A stretch of 64,000 nt of DNA from Tritrichomonas musculus (GCA_039105265.1 JAPFFF010000005.1:7177501-7241500), one strand, 5' to 3'; counted from the stretch's first letter, positions 56,140 through 64,000 are shown. Translations and numbers: made by a program. The notes: generated from the letters alone by a model not told the origin.

Positions 56140-56328
56140 CAGACTAAGAAATATCATGATGAGGCAAATGATATTGACAATTTCTATTCAAAATTTCAAG
56201 ATGAAATTTATAGACCTCTCAAAATTGTTGAATTGAAAAATGGTTCTAAATGTGTTTTCTTAAAAGATTCAAAAGGTAATAGAGTAATTTTAAATATTAA
56301 AAAATTTAAGTTTTATTATGGAATTTAA
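56140..56328 (+). pseudogene. 3' coding fragment without a start
   Basis: 62 codons follow an in-frame TGA and end at TAA. The translation looks like protein (KYHDEANDIDNFYSKFQDEI, CVFLKDSKGNRVILNIKKF) but has no ATG. Its last four bases overlap the convergent gene at 56325. The family is not recognised. Confidence 0.45.
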
Positions 56329-57509
56329 ATTTTCTTAATTTTTTCATAACCATAAACTTCAACTTTATTGATTCGTCTTCTTGCTCTTTTGAAATGACTT
56401 TTCACTTCAATAAGTTTCCCAAAAAGCATTGATATCAAATTGGTTTGGAAGTAATCATTGTATAATTGAACTAATTCATCAGTTGAATACCAATCTTTAT
56501 CTAATTTGGCATAAAAGCATTCAAATGTCTTTTTATCACTAACTTTTCTTCTTTCATTTTGAATGTCATCATCAGGAGTTGTAATTATTGGACCAACTTT
56601 TTCTTGAGGAATTATTTCTTCATCTTTCAATTGAGGATAATGATGATGAATTATTTCAATGAAGCATTGAATTCTTCCTCTTGTCATTCCATTTAATGTT
56701 TCATTAATTTCTGGCATCCATCTTTGATTTGCATTTTTCACCAAATCAACACAAAGTTGTTCAATATAAACTTTTTGATATTGTTGAGTAAATGCAATTG
56801 GTTTTTTATAACCAATAATGAAAGTTTCAATATACTCCATTAATAGATTTGAAACGGCATCATTCAAACCTATTAATTTGCTTTTGAAATCATTAACAAT
56901 TTGACCATCATATGTAATTTGAATTTTATCAAAGAAAGTGAACATGATATTTCTTAGTCTGTCAAAGATTTGATTAATACAATTAACCAATTCTTTTGCT
57001 TTCTTTGAAAAAGAAACTTGAACAAAACCTTCATTGTACATTCTTAACATTTCATCATCTTTGCTTCCAACTAATTTTTCAATGATTCTTTCAATTATTA
57101 TTTTTGTGTTAGTTTCATTGAAAAACATTTTTTTGTCTATGATATCAAAAAGATATTCTTTTGGTTTATAGCACATTTTTTCAAGGTCTTCAATCATTCT
57201 TTTCTCTTCTTTTTCATTCATTTCAGCAAACCTTCTTTGTGTTTTCAAAGAATTTATTTCTGACTTTTCTTCATCAAAGTTGTAATTGAATTCAGTATTT
57301 TGAACATATTTCTCTAAATCATCAATTGCTTTATCAAATTCTTCAGTTGTGGAATAACTTAATGGTTGCATGAAAAAAGTTTTCATTCTGAGGTCTTGTT
57401 TGAAATGTAATAGCTTCACTTGCTTTTCAATGAACTTCAAAGGGTCAAAAGGTTGTATTGGAATCATTTGATTCATATCAGAAACTCTCATTGTGTTTCT
57501 TTGTGTCAT
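56325..57509 (-). CDS. Helical protein with C-terminal winged-helix-like module
   Basis: 394 aa. Residues 1-310 are helical and charged without a known family. Residues ~325-385 (FYAKLDKDWYSTDELVQLYND, then LFGKLIEVKSHFKRARRRINK) match the module at 33683 and 63265 and resemble viral winged-helix domains with a basic wing. DNA binding is likely. It is divergent from the gene at 57612. The start ATG at 57509 has no in-frame alternative nearby upstream. Confidence 0.6.
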   Translation of the reverse strand: MTQRNTMRVSDMNQMIPIQPFDPLKFIEKQVKLLHFKQDLRMKTFFMQPLSYSTTEEFDKAIDDLEKYVQNTEFNYNFDEEKSEINSLKTQRRFAEMNEKEEKRMIEDLEKMCYKPKEYLFDIIDKKMFFNETNTKIIIERIIEKLVGSKDDEMLRMYNEGFVQVSFSKKAKELVNCINQIFDRLRNIMFTFFDKIQITYDGQIVNDFKSKLIGLNDAVSNLLMEYIETFIIGYKKPIAFTQQYQKVYIEQLCVDLVKNANQRWMPEINETLNGMTRGRIQCFIEIIHHHYPQLKDEEIIPQEKVGPIITTPDDDIQNERRKVSDKKTFECFYAKLDKDWYSTDELVQLYNDYFQTNLISMLFGKLIEVKSHFKRARRRINKVEVYGYEKIKKI

Positions 57510-57611
57510 TTAAAAAATGTGAAGTAGTGAAATGAACATTTTATAAAATTTTAATGAAGTGAAGTGTTATAATAAAATTTTACTTCAATTTTTTTCACCA
57601 TTTAAAAAAAC

Positions 57612-57986
57612 ATGTCATTAAGAAATCAAAAATTAACAAAAGCTCAAGAACAAAAATTATTAATGGAAAGATTACAAAATGAAAATTCTCATTTAAAATC
57701 TAAAATGTTTGATGCAATTGTTGAAATTAAAAATTTGAGAAATGAGGTGAATTCAAAACCTAAAAGAAATACTAAGAAAACTCAAGAACAAATTGTTTAT
57801 CAATTACCTCAACTACCTCAACCAACTCAACAACCTCAAAAAAATACAAGATTTACAAAAAATCCTTCAAAAGTTTATGAACATGAAGAATTTTTACAAC
57901 ATTTAGCTCAATTACAAGCAAATCAAAATTCAAAATCTAGAAAAAGAAGACAAAATAATGATTCTGAAGATTCTGAATCTGATTGA
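57612..57986 (+). CDS. Small coiled-coil protein, basic and Gln-rich
   Basis: 124 aa. The N-terminal heptad helix EQKLLMERLQNENSHLKSKM and KNLRNEV precede a Pro/Gln segment (QLPQLPQPTQQPQ) and a basic/acidic tail (SRKRRQNNDSEDSESD). No known family. First of a same-strand run of six genes to 60105. Confidence 0.55.
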   Translation: MSLRNQKLTKAQEQKLLMERLQNENSHLKSKMFDAIVEIKNLRNEVNSKPKRNTKKTQEQIVYQLPQLPQPTQQPQKNTRFTKNPSKVYEHEEFLQHLAQLQANQNSKSRKRRQNNDSEDSESD

Positions 57987-57990
57987 AAAA

Positions 57991-58000
57991 TCACTTCACT
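57991..58000 (+). promoter_or_regulatory. Initiator-like TCACTTCACT
   Basis: Located 8 bases before the ATG at 58008. The same double motif precedes 62681 and 63499. Confidence 0.4.
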
Positions 58001-58007
58001 AAATTAA

Positions 58008-58757
58008 ATGACAGTTGGACAATTGATAATCGATACAATAATTGAAAACAAAGAATTGATGAAAGAAATTAATGATAACATTCTAGATGAAGAACATATA
58101 AAAGATGTTGAAGAAAAGATATTAGAAAAAGAAATTGAAGAAGAACAGAAAATTGAAGAAGGTGAAGAAATGACAATTCCTGAAAATACTCAATTTGAGA
58201 AACTTAAAAATTATCCTGATTATGAAATAATGACTTCTGAACCATATTACATAAGAAAAATCAGTACAAAGAAGATTTTGAAAGAAATAAATCGAAACAA
58301 AGAAAATAAATATATCTCAATTAGATTGAATAAACAATGCAAATTGAAACATAGGATTATTGCTGAACATTTTGTTCCAAACGATGACCCAGAAAACAAA
58401 AAATTTGTTGACCATATTGATAATAATATCAAAAATAATTCTCCTTTAAATTTGAGATGGGTTTCTCCAAAAGAAAATTCAATGAACAAAAAATCTTCTT
58501 GTAATATTATTTATCAATTTTATGATAAATTACCTCCAAATGCAATTTCGATAAAAAAATATGGAAATCATACATTTGAAAACTATTTCTATTCAAATGG
58601 TGAATTTTATTTTTTCAATGGAGAAAAGTACAGAAAATTAGAAAAACTTCAACAAACTAAATATTCAACATTTTTTGTTCAAGCTAATGATAAAAATGGA
58701 AAAAAAGTTAGAATTTATATTAATAAATTTGAGAGAGATTATATAAATAAAAAATGA
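58008..58757 (+). CDS. HNH endonuclease, homing type
   Basis: 249 aa. An acidic coiled N-terminal part (IEEEQKIEEGEEM) is followed by a NUMOD4-like segment (LKNYPDYEIMTSEPYYIRK) and the HNH core (KHRIIAEHFVPNDDP, FVDHIDNNIKNNSPLNLRWVS). A C-terminal segment of about 85 residues carries GNHTFENYFYSNGEFYFF. The core is close to the Maverick gene at 23066, sharing the NDDP...VDHI.N pattern. It is expected to cut DNA; in mobile DNA such nucleases promote homing or attack rivals. Confidence 0.82.
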   Translation: MTVGQLIIDTIIENKELMKEINDNILDEEHIKDVEEKILEKEIEEEQKIEEGEEMTIPENTQFEKLKNYPDYEIMTSEPYYIRKISTKKILKEINRNKENKYISIRLNKQCKLKHRIIAEHFVPNDDPENKKFVDHIDNNIKNNSPLNLRWVSPKENSMNKKSSCNIIYQFYDKLPPNAISIKKYGNHTFENYFYSNGEFYFFNGEKYRKLEKLQQTKYSTFFVQANDKNGKKVRIYINKFERDYINKK

Positions 58758-58844
58758 CCGTTTAATGGTCATTTCACAAAATAAACTAACTTTTTGAATT
58801 TAAATTTTAATCCGTTTATTTTTTCATCTCACCTCATTTTTTAA

Positions 58845-59087
58845 ATGTCTCGAATCGAAAGACTCATTCAAGTTCATAAAGAAATTGTTGAACTTACAAA
58901 CAAATGGAATGATGCAAACCCTCAAGAGAAAGAAAACATTTGGTTCGCAATTTATTTCCGATTCTCAAATGTGTTGAAAGAAAGGAAATATTTTCTTCAA
59001 CAATGCGATGAATGCAATTCAGATTCTGAATCCATCAAAGCTTTCAATGATTATGCCACTTACTGGTTAAAATACTGGAATGAATAA
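58845..59087 (+). CDS. Small helical protein, 80-aa family
   Basis: 80 aa (MSRIERLIQVHKEIVELTNK ... ATYWLKYWNE), all-helical. More distant from 59182 and 59869 than those are from each other, but of the same length, position and helix pattern. Initiator-like TCATCTCACCTCATTTTTT is directly upstream. Function unknown. Confidence 0.6.
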   Translation: MSRIERLIQVHKEIVELTNKWNDANPQEKENIWFAIYFRFSNVLKERKYFLQQCDECNSDSESIKAFNDYATYWLKYWNE

Positions 59088-59181
59088 ACAATTTTTTCAT
59101 CTTAAAATTTTTTTTTTTTACTTTTTTTAACGTTTTCTGAGATAAGTTAACTCAAATCACCTCACTTAAATACTTTGTTCA

Positions 59182-59436
59182 ATGTCAACGTTTGATGCTT
59201 TAAATGCTCTAAACTTGATTCTCAATAAAGTGGACGAATATCAAAATTCTAATGATAGACAACATCAAATAGAGATTCTCAATGAATTGCATCGAATCTT
59301 TATAGAAATTAATGAAGATGATTTTTTCGTGGAGCAACAAATCTTTTCTAATACTGAACAAGAATTAGTAGAAAATCTGCAATTTTTTGCGATTTATCAA
59401 CTTGAAGAAATTGAAAACTCACCGTTAATTAATTAA
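59182..59436 (+). CDS. Small helical protein, 80-aa family
   Basis: 84 aa. Clear paralogue of the gene at 59869: both have LN.IL.K...YQ.SNDR, ILNE.H and a C-terminal VE.LQFF.I.QL. It also resembles 23379 in the Maverick. The KWGKIIV gene stands between the two paralogues. Function unknown. Confidence 0.65.
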   Translation: MSTFDALNALNLILNKVDEYQNSNDRQHQIEILNELHRIFIEINEDDFFVEQQIFSNTEQELVENLQFFAIYQLEEIENSPLIN

Positions 59437-59493
59437 ATAAACATTAACTTTTTCAATAATGTGGTCGTTTTTCATTTCACTATTATTTTAAGA

Positions 59494-59835
59494 ATGAGCA
59501 AGAAAAGTAAGTGGGGAAAAATCATTGTTCAAGGATTACCAAATCAACAATTTTTCTATCCCCTTGATGAAAAGGAAAAGAATATTGTGAAGTTTCCTAA
59601 GAAAAAGAGACGGAATATGAAGCAAGCTTATGAAAAACTTCAAATTGCAAAAGAAGAATTACCACCAATCGATGAAATAATTCAAATTGCAAAAGAAAAA
59701 GAAAGAAATCCAGCAAAAGAATTTGAAAAAGAAATTAACAAAAAAGTTGATTTACCACCAATCGATGAATTAATTCATCAAACAAGTTCAACAACTCAAT
59801 TACCTTCAATTGAAACATTTTTGAATAAAAAATAA
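59494..59835 (+). CDS. KWGKIIV-motif protein (shared cassette)
   Basis: 113 aa from the ATG at 59494; the upstream extension has only GTG, and an initiator-like TCATTTCACTATTATTTT ends just before this ATG. MSKKSKWGKIIV, YPLDEKEKNIVKFPKKKRR match the Maverick protein at 22725. The C-terminal part has three short repeats of LPPIDE(I/L)I, the last being LPSIETFL, like PHIEELL in the Maverick protein: probable short linear binding motifs. Lacks the QT motifs of its relative. Confidence 0.65.
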   Translation: MSKKSKWGKIIVQGLPNQQFFYPLDEKEKNIVKFPKKKRRNMKQAYEKLQIAKEELPPIDEIIQIAKEKERNPAKEFEKEINKKVDLPPIDELIHQTSSTTQLPSIETFLNKK

Positions 59836-59868
59836 TTAATTCATTTCACTTTTATTTTTTGTTTTTCG

Positions 59869-60105
59869 ATGACAGCATCAAATCAATATTTATATTTCTT
59901 AAATGAAATATTGAGAAAAACTTTTGACTACCAAAAATCCAATGATAGAAATGAAAAAGTTCAAATTTTGAATGAAATTCATTCAATGCACAAAAATATT
60001 CTTGAAAGTGAATATTCTTTGGACCAACAAATTAAACAAGGTGAAGAAGATAGTTTTGTTGAAACACTACAATTCTTTGTAATTGTTCAATTAATGACTT
60101 TTTGA
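59869..60105 (+). CDS. Small helical protein, 80-aa family
   Basis: 78 aa, paralogue of 59182 (YQKSNDRNEKVQILNEIHSM; LQFFVIVQL). The upstream TCATTTCACTTTTATTTT is the strongest initiator-like match in the run. Its stop begins a repeat-rich, gene-free stretch. Confidence 0.65.
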   Translation: MTASNQYLYFLNEILRKTFDYQKSNDRNEKVQILNEIHSMHKNILESEYSLDQQIKQGEEDSFVETLQFFVIVQLMTF

Positions 60106-60680
60106 GAGAAAATTTTGAACCATCTCACTTTTTCAATTAAATAAGTAAAAATCAACATTTTAATGAAACTTCCATTATTTTTGAATTAATTTCTATCCAT
60201 AAATGAAAAAATAAAATTAAAAAAATCAACCATCTTAATTTTTTGAGAGAAAATTTTGAACCATCTAACTTTTTTGAATAAACTTCTGACCAATAATTAA
60301 AAAATCAAATAATTAAACTTAATTTAATTAAAAATCAACTTTCATTATTTTTGAATATTTTCACCCACCATTTTTTCAATAAACTTCAACCATCTTAACT
60401 TTTTGAAAGAACTTTTGACCAATATTTAAAAAATTAATTAATCCATCTCAAAAATAAATAATAAAATTAAAAATCATTATTTCACCCACCATTTTTCAAT
60501 AAACTTCAACCATCTTAACTTTTTGAAAGAACTTCTGACCAATATTTAAAAAATTAATTAATCCATCTCAAAAATAATTAATTTAATTAAAAAATCATTA
60601 TTTTAACAACTTTTATTATTTTTGAGAGAAAATTTTGAACCATCTCACTTTTTCAATTAAATAATTAAAAAAATCAACTA
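60102..60680 (+). repeat. Gene-free repeat zone in the mobile region
   Basis: Two ~120-bp direct copies (60361-60480, 60481-60600) containing AACTTCAACCATCTTAACTT lie between dispersed copies of GAGAAAATTTTGAACCATCT at about 60106, 60244 and 60626. No frame is open. May be an origin or a control region. Confidence 0.7.
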
Positions 60681-60721
60681 TTTTCACTTTTTCAATATTT
60701 TCAATTCATTTCATTTGTTCA

Positions 60722-60958
60722 ATGTTGTCCAAAAAAGTTCAGACCGAAAAGAAAAATTCGAATAGAGTTGTTCGAATAGCAGAAATTATTGGAGATACAG
60801 TCAAAGTTTATCAACTTGATAGGCATGAGATGATTAAGGATTACAAACACCCAAAAGTAATGAGTCGAAAAGAATATCTCAAAGAAATTGAAGAGAAGAT
60901 ATCAAAAATTGAATCATCAAATTCAAACAATGATTTCCAAGAACCTATACAATTCTCT

Positions 60959-60990
<32 letters not shown>

Positions 60991-61012
60991 TTCAAAATCA
61001 GAAATTAAATAA
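60722..61012 (+). CDS. Small acidic-tailed protein
   Basis: 96 aa. Begins MLSKKVQTEKKNS (a QTE motif again), has a short beta-like part (VVRIAEIIGDTVKVYQL), a helix, and ends in a run of glutamates. No known family. TCATTTCATTTGTTC immediately precedes the ATG. Confidence 0.5.
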
Positions 61013-61026
61013 ATAAACATTTTTCT

Positions 61027-61122
61027 TTACTTTTTAATTATTTTTTTCTTCTTTTTTCTTTTGATATCATCGAATTTCCATTCTTTTCGACGATATTCTT
61101 CGAATTCTTTTTCATTATTCAT
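61027..61122 (-). CDS. Tiny basic open frame, 31 aa
   Basis: MNNEKEFEEYRRKEWKFDD followed by a lysine-rich tail. Its ATG overlaps the stop of the methyltransferase (ATGA arrangement), which suggests coupled expression. It could be chance. Confidence 0.35.
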   Translation of the reverse strand: MNNEKEFEEYRRKEWKFDDIKRKKKKKIIKK

Positions 61123-62048
61123 TTAAAATGATATAAAATAATTTCTTCAATTGTTGAGAATTTTTTCATTCTATAAGGTAAAATTTCACATTTTGTTAAT
61201 GGAATTCCTTTTTGTTTAAAGAAATTAATAATTTCAGTTATTCCAGAAGATATTGTTGTAAATAATAAATATTCAGACTCATTCAAAATTTCAATTAAAT
61301 CTAAATTATTTGAATATGTCCAATTTTTATCTACTGAAACAATTGGTGGGTCAATTATAAATACAATATTATCTTTTTCTTTATATTCATCATATAATTC
61401 TTTCCAATCTTTTGAAACTAATTCAATTCCTTCTAAATATTTTTCAATATTTTCATCGTAATTTTCTTTAGGAATTCTATTACAATATGGTCTTTTATTT
61501 AAATCTTCTAAATCTTTTGAAATATGAGGTGCAAATAATAAACAATTTGATAATGTATATAAATCAATATAACCTTTATAATTATTCAATAATTCATCAA
61601 TTTTCTTTTTAGTTTCTTCAGATAAAATTTTATTATAATTTTCATTAATTAACGGTCGAATTAATTCAATTAATTTATTAGTTTCAGGAATTTTATCTAA
61701 TCGTTCTTTATAGTTTTCAAAATCATTACAAATAATTTTACTTTTTGGATGAACTTGATGAACTAAATAACTCAAAAAGAATGAACCGCCAAATAAATCA
61801 ATAAACGTTTTATTTTCACTATCTTTAATACTTTCAATTAATTTTAAGAATTTATGTTTTCCCTTAGATTTATTGTTTTGAAAAGGCAATGGAGGATTTT
61901 TTCTAATCGGTTCTCTAACAATTTTTTTCTTTGTTTGTTTTTCCGATTCCACTTTTTCAATATTTTCACCCACATTTTCGGGTTCAACTTTTTCAACAGT
62001 TTCACTCACTGTTTGTTTTTTATTTGTTCTTTTGGTCCTTGTAGACAT
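61119..62048 (-). CDS. D12-class N6-adenine DNA methyltransferase
   Basis: 309 aa. A Lys/Glu-rich N-terminal ~50 residues precede the Dam-like core: LPFQNNKSKGKHKFLKLI (motif X position), IDLFGGSFFLSYLV (motif I, SAM binding), ICNDFENYKERL, and IIDPPIV at the catalytic DPPY position, here with Ile for the aromatic residue. It would methylate adenine using S-adenosylmethionine. 6mA is reported as the main DNA mark in Trichomonas, and element-borne enzymes could protect or mark their own DNA. The Ile may lower activity or alter substrate. Confidence 0.75.
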   Translation of the reverse strand: MSTRTKRTNKKQTVSETVEKVEPENVGENIEKVESEKQTKKKIVREPIRKNPPLPFQNNKSKGKHKFLKLIESIKDSENKTFIDLFGGSFFLSYLVHQVHPKSKIICNDFENYKERLDKIPETNKLIELIRPLINENYNKILSEETKKKIDELLNNYKGYIDLYTLSNCLLFAPHISKDLEDLNKRPYCNRIPKENYDENIEKYLEGIELVSKDWKELYDEYKEKDNIVFIIDPPIVSVDKNWTYSNNLDLIEILNESEYLLFTTISSGITEIINFFKQKGIPLTKCEILPYRMKKFSTIEEIILYHFK

Positions 62049-62098
62049 CTTTTTTTATTTCGATAAAAAAATTGAATTAATTTTTAATTTGGTTCAAA

Positions 62099-62362
62099 AT
62101 GAATTCTTTACAAACTTCTTTAAATAATTTTGAAACCAAAAATAAACAATATTGGAATAAGATTAGAAAACAAATGACCAATATTTATCTCAATAAAGTT
62201 GATGATAACAATGAATTGAAATTATTAGCATTGAATTTTATTAATAATGAATTAACTTTAGAAAATGAAATAATTAAAGATATTGAAGAAATTCAAATAA
62301 TTATGAATAGAATAAAATCAAAATTAAATACAATGCATAATTTAAGAAGGAAGGTTTATTAA
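62099..62362 (+). CDS. Small helical protein
   Basis: 87 aa, all-helical (NFETKNKQYWNKIRKQMTNI ... IMNRIKSKLNTMHNLRRK). No family recognised. Divergent from the methyltransferase; its stop overlaps that of the convergent gene at 62359 by four bases. Confidence 0.5.
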   Translation: MNSLQTSLNNFETKNKQYWNKIRKQMTNIYLNKVDDNNELKLLALNFINNELTLENEIIKDIEEIQIIMNRIKSKLNTMHNLRRKVY

Positions 62363-62640
62363 ATTATTTTCAGTATATCGAGTTCATTTTTTTGAATCCA
62401 TTTAATTAATTCTTCTCTTTCCATTTTTTCTGGTAAAGGAACTAATAGAACCCAAGAAGAATATTCAACCAAACTTTTCAATTTTTCAATTGGTTGTAAT
62501 TTTGGATACATTAAAACATCAATGAAAGATGGACTTTTTCTTTCTAAATTAGTTCCCAAGTAAACAACATCAGAATCATTTGATTCTTCTTCTTCTTCCA
62601 AAATTTTAGAAGACCAAATTTTCAATTGATTACTTGACAT
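62359..62640 (-). CDS. Small unknown protein
   Basis: 93 aa, mixed (MSSNQLKIWSSKILEEEEES; SFIDVLMYPKLQPIEKLKSL). No family recognised. Divergent from the 54-aa gene at 62681 with a 40-base gap. Confidence 0.5.
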   Translation of the reverse strand: MSSNQLKIWSSKILEEEEESNDSDVVYLGTNLERKSPSFIDVLMYPKLQPIEKLKSLVEYSSWVLLVPLPEKMEREELIKWIQKNELDILKII

Positions 62641-62662
62641 TTTTCAAAGTGAACTGAACTAA

Positions 62663-62672
62663 TCACTTCACT
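62663..62672 (+). promoter_or_regulatory. Initiator-like TCACTTCACT
   Basis: Nine bases before the ATG at 62681; identical to 57991-58000. Confidence 0.4.
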
Positions 62673-62680
62673 GAAAAATA

Positions 62681-62845
62681 ATGAGTGAAGTTGAAATTGA
62701 AAAGATTTGGAAAGAAATCTATAGTTTAAAAGAAAGATGTGTACATATTGAACAACAAATTAATGAAATTATGGTTTTAATTTCAACATTTATTAACAAA
62801 AATTCAAATTTTAAAGAAACAAATGAAGAACCAAATAACCCTTGA
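62681..62845 (+). CDS. Tiny helical protein, 54 aa
   Basis: MSEVEIEKIWKEIYSLKERC, then a hydrophobic helix (INEIMVLISTFI) and a polar tail. A strong initiator-like site upstream supports it as a real gene. Coiled-coil interaction protein possible. Confidence 0.5.
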   Translation: MSEVEIEKIWKEIYSLKERCVHIEQQINEIMVLISTFINKNSNFKETNEEPNNP

Positions 62846-62908
62846 ATAAAAAATTTTATTCCAACACTTAACTTTTTTTTCTCAAAAATTTTTTTATCAC
62901 GTTATAAA

Positions 62909-63235
62909 ATGGAATTTATTTATTTAATTAGAGAAAGAGAATTTGTATATTCTAATCAAAATATTTATAAAATTGGACGAACAAATAATTCAATTAAAAT
63001 TAGAATGAATAATTATCCAAAAGATTCTGAGATTTTATTAATTGAACCCGTTATAAATTCAATTGAAATTGAAAATCAATTAATTAAAATTTTTGATGAA
63101 GAATTTTCAAAAGCTTATACAAAAGATGGTTTAGAAATAATTGGAAATGAATATTATCAAGGAGATTTGAATAAAATGATATATTTGATAAGAACATATA
63201 TTAGAAATCATTGTTCCGATAAAATTTTAATTTAA
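62909..63235 (+). CDS. GIY-YIG (T5orf172/MUG113-like) nuclease domain protein
   Basis: 108 aa. IYLIRE and YKIGRT stand in for the GIY and YIG strands, followed by an Arg (IKIRMNNYP) and the catalytic-type Glu in SIEIENQLIKIF. This single-domain form is common in large DNA viruses and phages. It probably nicks DNA. Its stop overlaps an ATG (TAATG) leading to the next gene. Confidence 0.75.
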   Translation: MEFIYLIREREFVYSNQNIYKIGRTNNSIKIRMNNYPKDSEILLIEPVINSIEIENQLIKIFDEEFSKAYTKDGLEIIGNEYYQGDLNKMIYLIRTYIRNHCSDKILI

Positions 63236-63264
63236 TGACTTCACTTTTTTTTAAAAAAACAAAA

Positions 63265-63468
63265 ATGTCTGAAAACAATTTCAAAGATTTCTATGATTCC
63301 TTACCTTTTGGTACATATTCACTTATTGAATTGACTGATTTATATAATCAATTCTTTGGAACAAATTTAACAAAAAAAGAATTGTTAATTAAAGAACCAG
63401 AAATTGATAGTTTATTTTTATGTTGGAAAGAAAATGTTTTAGATTTTGAAAAAATTAAAAGGGATTGA
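63265..63468 (+). CDS. Small winged-helix-like module protein
   Basis: 67 aa from the ATG at 63265, chosen because TTCACTTTTTT lies between it and the earlier ATG at 63235. FYDSLPFGTYSLIELTDLYNQFFGTNL matches the modules at 33683 and 56325 in stand-alone form. The basic wing is weaker here, so it may act as a partner or competitor of the longer proteins. Confidence 0.55.
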   Translation: MSENNFKDFYDSLPFGTYSLIELTDLYNQFFGTNLTKKELLIKEPEIDSLFLCWKENVLDFEKIKRD

Positions 63469-63481
63469 ATAAAAAATTTTA

Positions 63482-63492
63482 TCACTTCACTT
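63482..63492 (+). promoter_or_regulatory. Initiator-like TCACTTCACTT
   Basis: Seven bases before the ATG at 63499. Confidence 0.4.
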
Positions 63493-63498
63493 TTTTTA

Positions 63499-63684
63499 AT
63501 GACTTTTGCTCAAGAGTTTGAATATGAGGAAGATGTTGAAGAAGAAGAATTTGAAGAAGATGAGGAGGAAGAAGAAACCGAAGAAATAGAAGAAGAAGAT
63601 GAAGAAGAAGAAGATTTCATTACTTCAGAAGAATTTGACCTTATGATGTCAATGATTATGTCAAATATGAAAGCTAATGAATAA
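63499..63684 (+). CDS. Very acidic mini-protein
   Basis: 61 aa, about half Glu/Asp, closing with a hydrophobic-methionine helix (FDLMMSMIMSNMKANE). The next gene has the same plan. Acidic proteins of this kind can mimic DNA or bind basic host proteins; this is speculation from composition. Confidence 0.5.
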   Translation: MTFAQEFEYEEDVEEEEFEEDEEEEETEEIEEEDEEEEDFITSEEFDLMMSMIMSNMKANE

Positions 63685-63742
63685 AAAATTTTAAACTTTT
63701 TCTATTTATTATTTCACTTCATTATTTCATTTTTTTTTTAAA

Positions 63743-63895
63743 ATGTCTGGACAACAAAAACCTCAACAAAACTTTTCTGAAGAAGAAGAGGAGGAAGAAG
63801 AATACATTGATATTACTTCTGAAAATGAAGGATTCAATCCTTTGATAACATTAATGATTCTACTTGATTATTGGTTTTTCATAAATAAACATTGA
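63743..63895 (+). CDS. Acidic mini-protein with hydrophobic C-terminus
   Basis: 50 aa. A Gln head, a run of Glu, YIDITSENE (compare FITSEEF in the preceding gene), then LITLMILLDYWFFINKH, hydrophobic enough for membrane insertion. TCACTTCATTATTTCATTTT precedes it. Confidence 0.5.
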   Translation: MSGQQKPQQNFSEEEEEEEEYIDITSENEGFNPLITLMILLDYWFFINKH

Positions 63896-63927
63896 ATTTT
63901 TTTTCATTAATTTTTTCTATATTTTAA

Positions 63928-64000
63928 ATGTCTAAAAAGAATCAAATTGTATTATTACCTTTAACTTGGAATATTCAATATAATCATTGTCCAAAAGATT
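63928..64000 (+). CDS. Partial gene, cut by window end
   Basis: Begins MSKKNQIVLLPLTWNIQYNH and is open to the last base. Start in TTTTAAATG. Too short to identify. Confidence 0.5.
   Translation, partial: MSKKNQIVLLPLTWNIQYNHCPKD

Overview
The window looks like a contig of a parabasalid protist, most likely a Tritrichomonas-type genome. It is very AT-rich. It carries TKL-like kinases fused to Sel1 repeats, BspA-like leucine-rich-repeat (LRR) genes, a DUF3447-type ankyrin/LRR protein, an M60-like peptidase relic, several DNA transposons and a Maverick/Polinton. Short initiator-like TCAYTT motifs sit just upstream of many start codons. The genus is inferred from gene content alone.

Layout: 1-8 kb holds two divergent kinase-Sel1 genes that share an intergenic inverted duplication. 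8-16 kb holds a tRNA-Gly(UCC), a kinase fused to a BspA-like LRR domain, a BspA relic and a DUF3447+LRR gene. 16-22.4 kb is eroded: a foldback repeat, an M60 peptidase pseudogene, and a 2.5-kb Kolobok-like transposon flanked by TTAA that splits a duplicate of the tRNA-Gly locus.

22,465-47,968 is a 25.5-kb Maverick with 230-bp terminal inverted repeats. It encodes an adenain-like protease, integrase, packaging ATPase, double-jelly-roll-type major capsid candidate, protein-primed family B polymerase, candidate minor capsid proteins, a pVI-like candidate and large fibre-like proteins. Together these would support excision/integration, replication, packaging and a virion. Its right end abuts a truncated BspA gene. 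50.3-52.8 kb is a P/THAP9-like transposase with an RRM-like N-terminus, broken at homopolymers. 53-55.6 kb has no genes but several repeats.

55.7-64 kb is a dense run of small genes typical of mobile DNA or a large DNA virus (HNH and GIY-YIG endonucleases, a D12-class adenine methyltransferase, winged-helix-like proteins). It runs off the window end and has no capsid or polymerase gene in view. Three of its small families also sit together at the left end of the Maverick, which points to a shared accessory cassette. That cassette, and a recurring GVQTE-like short motif spread over unrelated Maverick proteins, are the most promising undescribed features. All family assignments come from reading motifs, without database searches.
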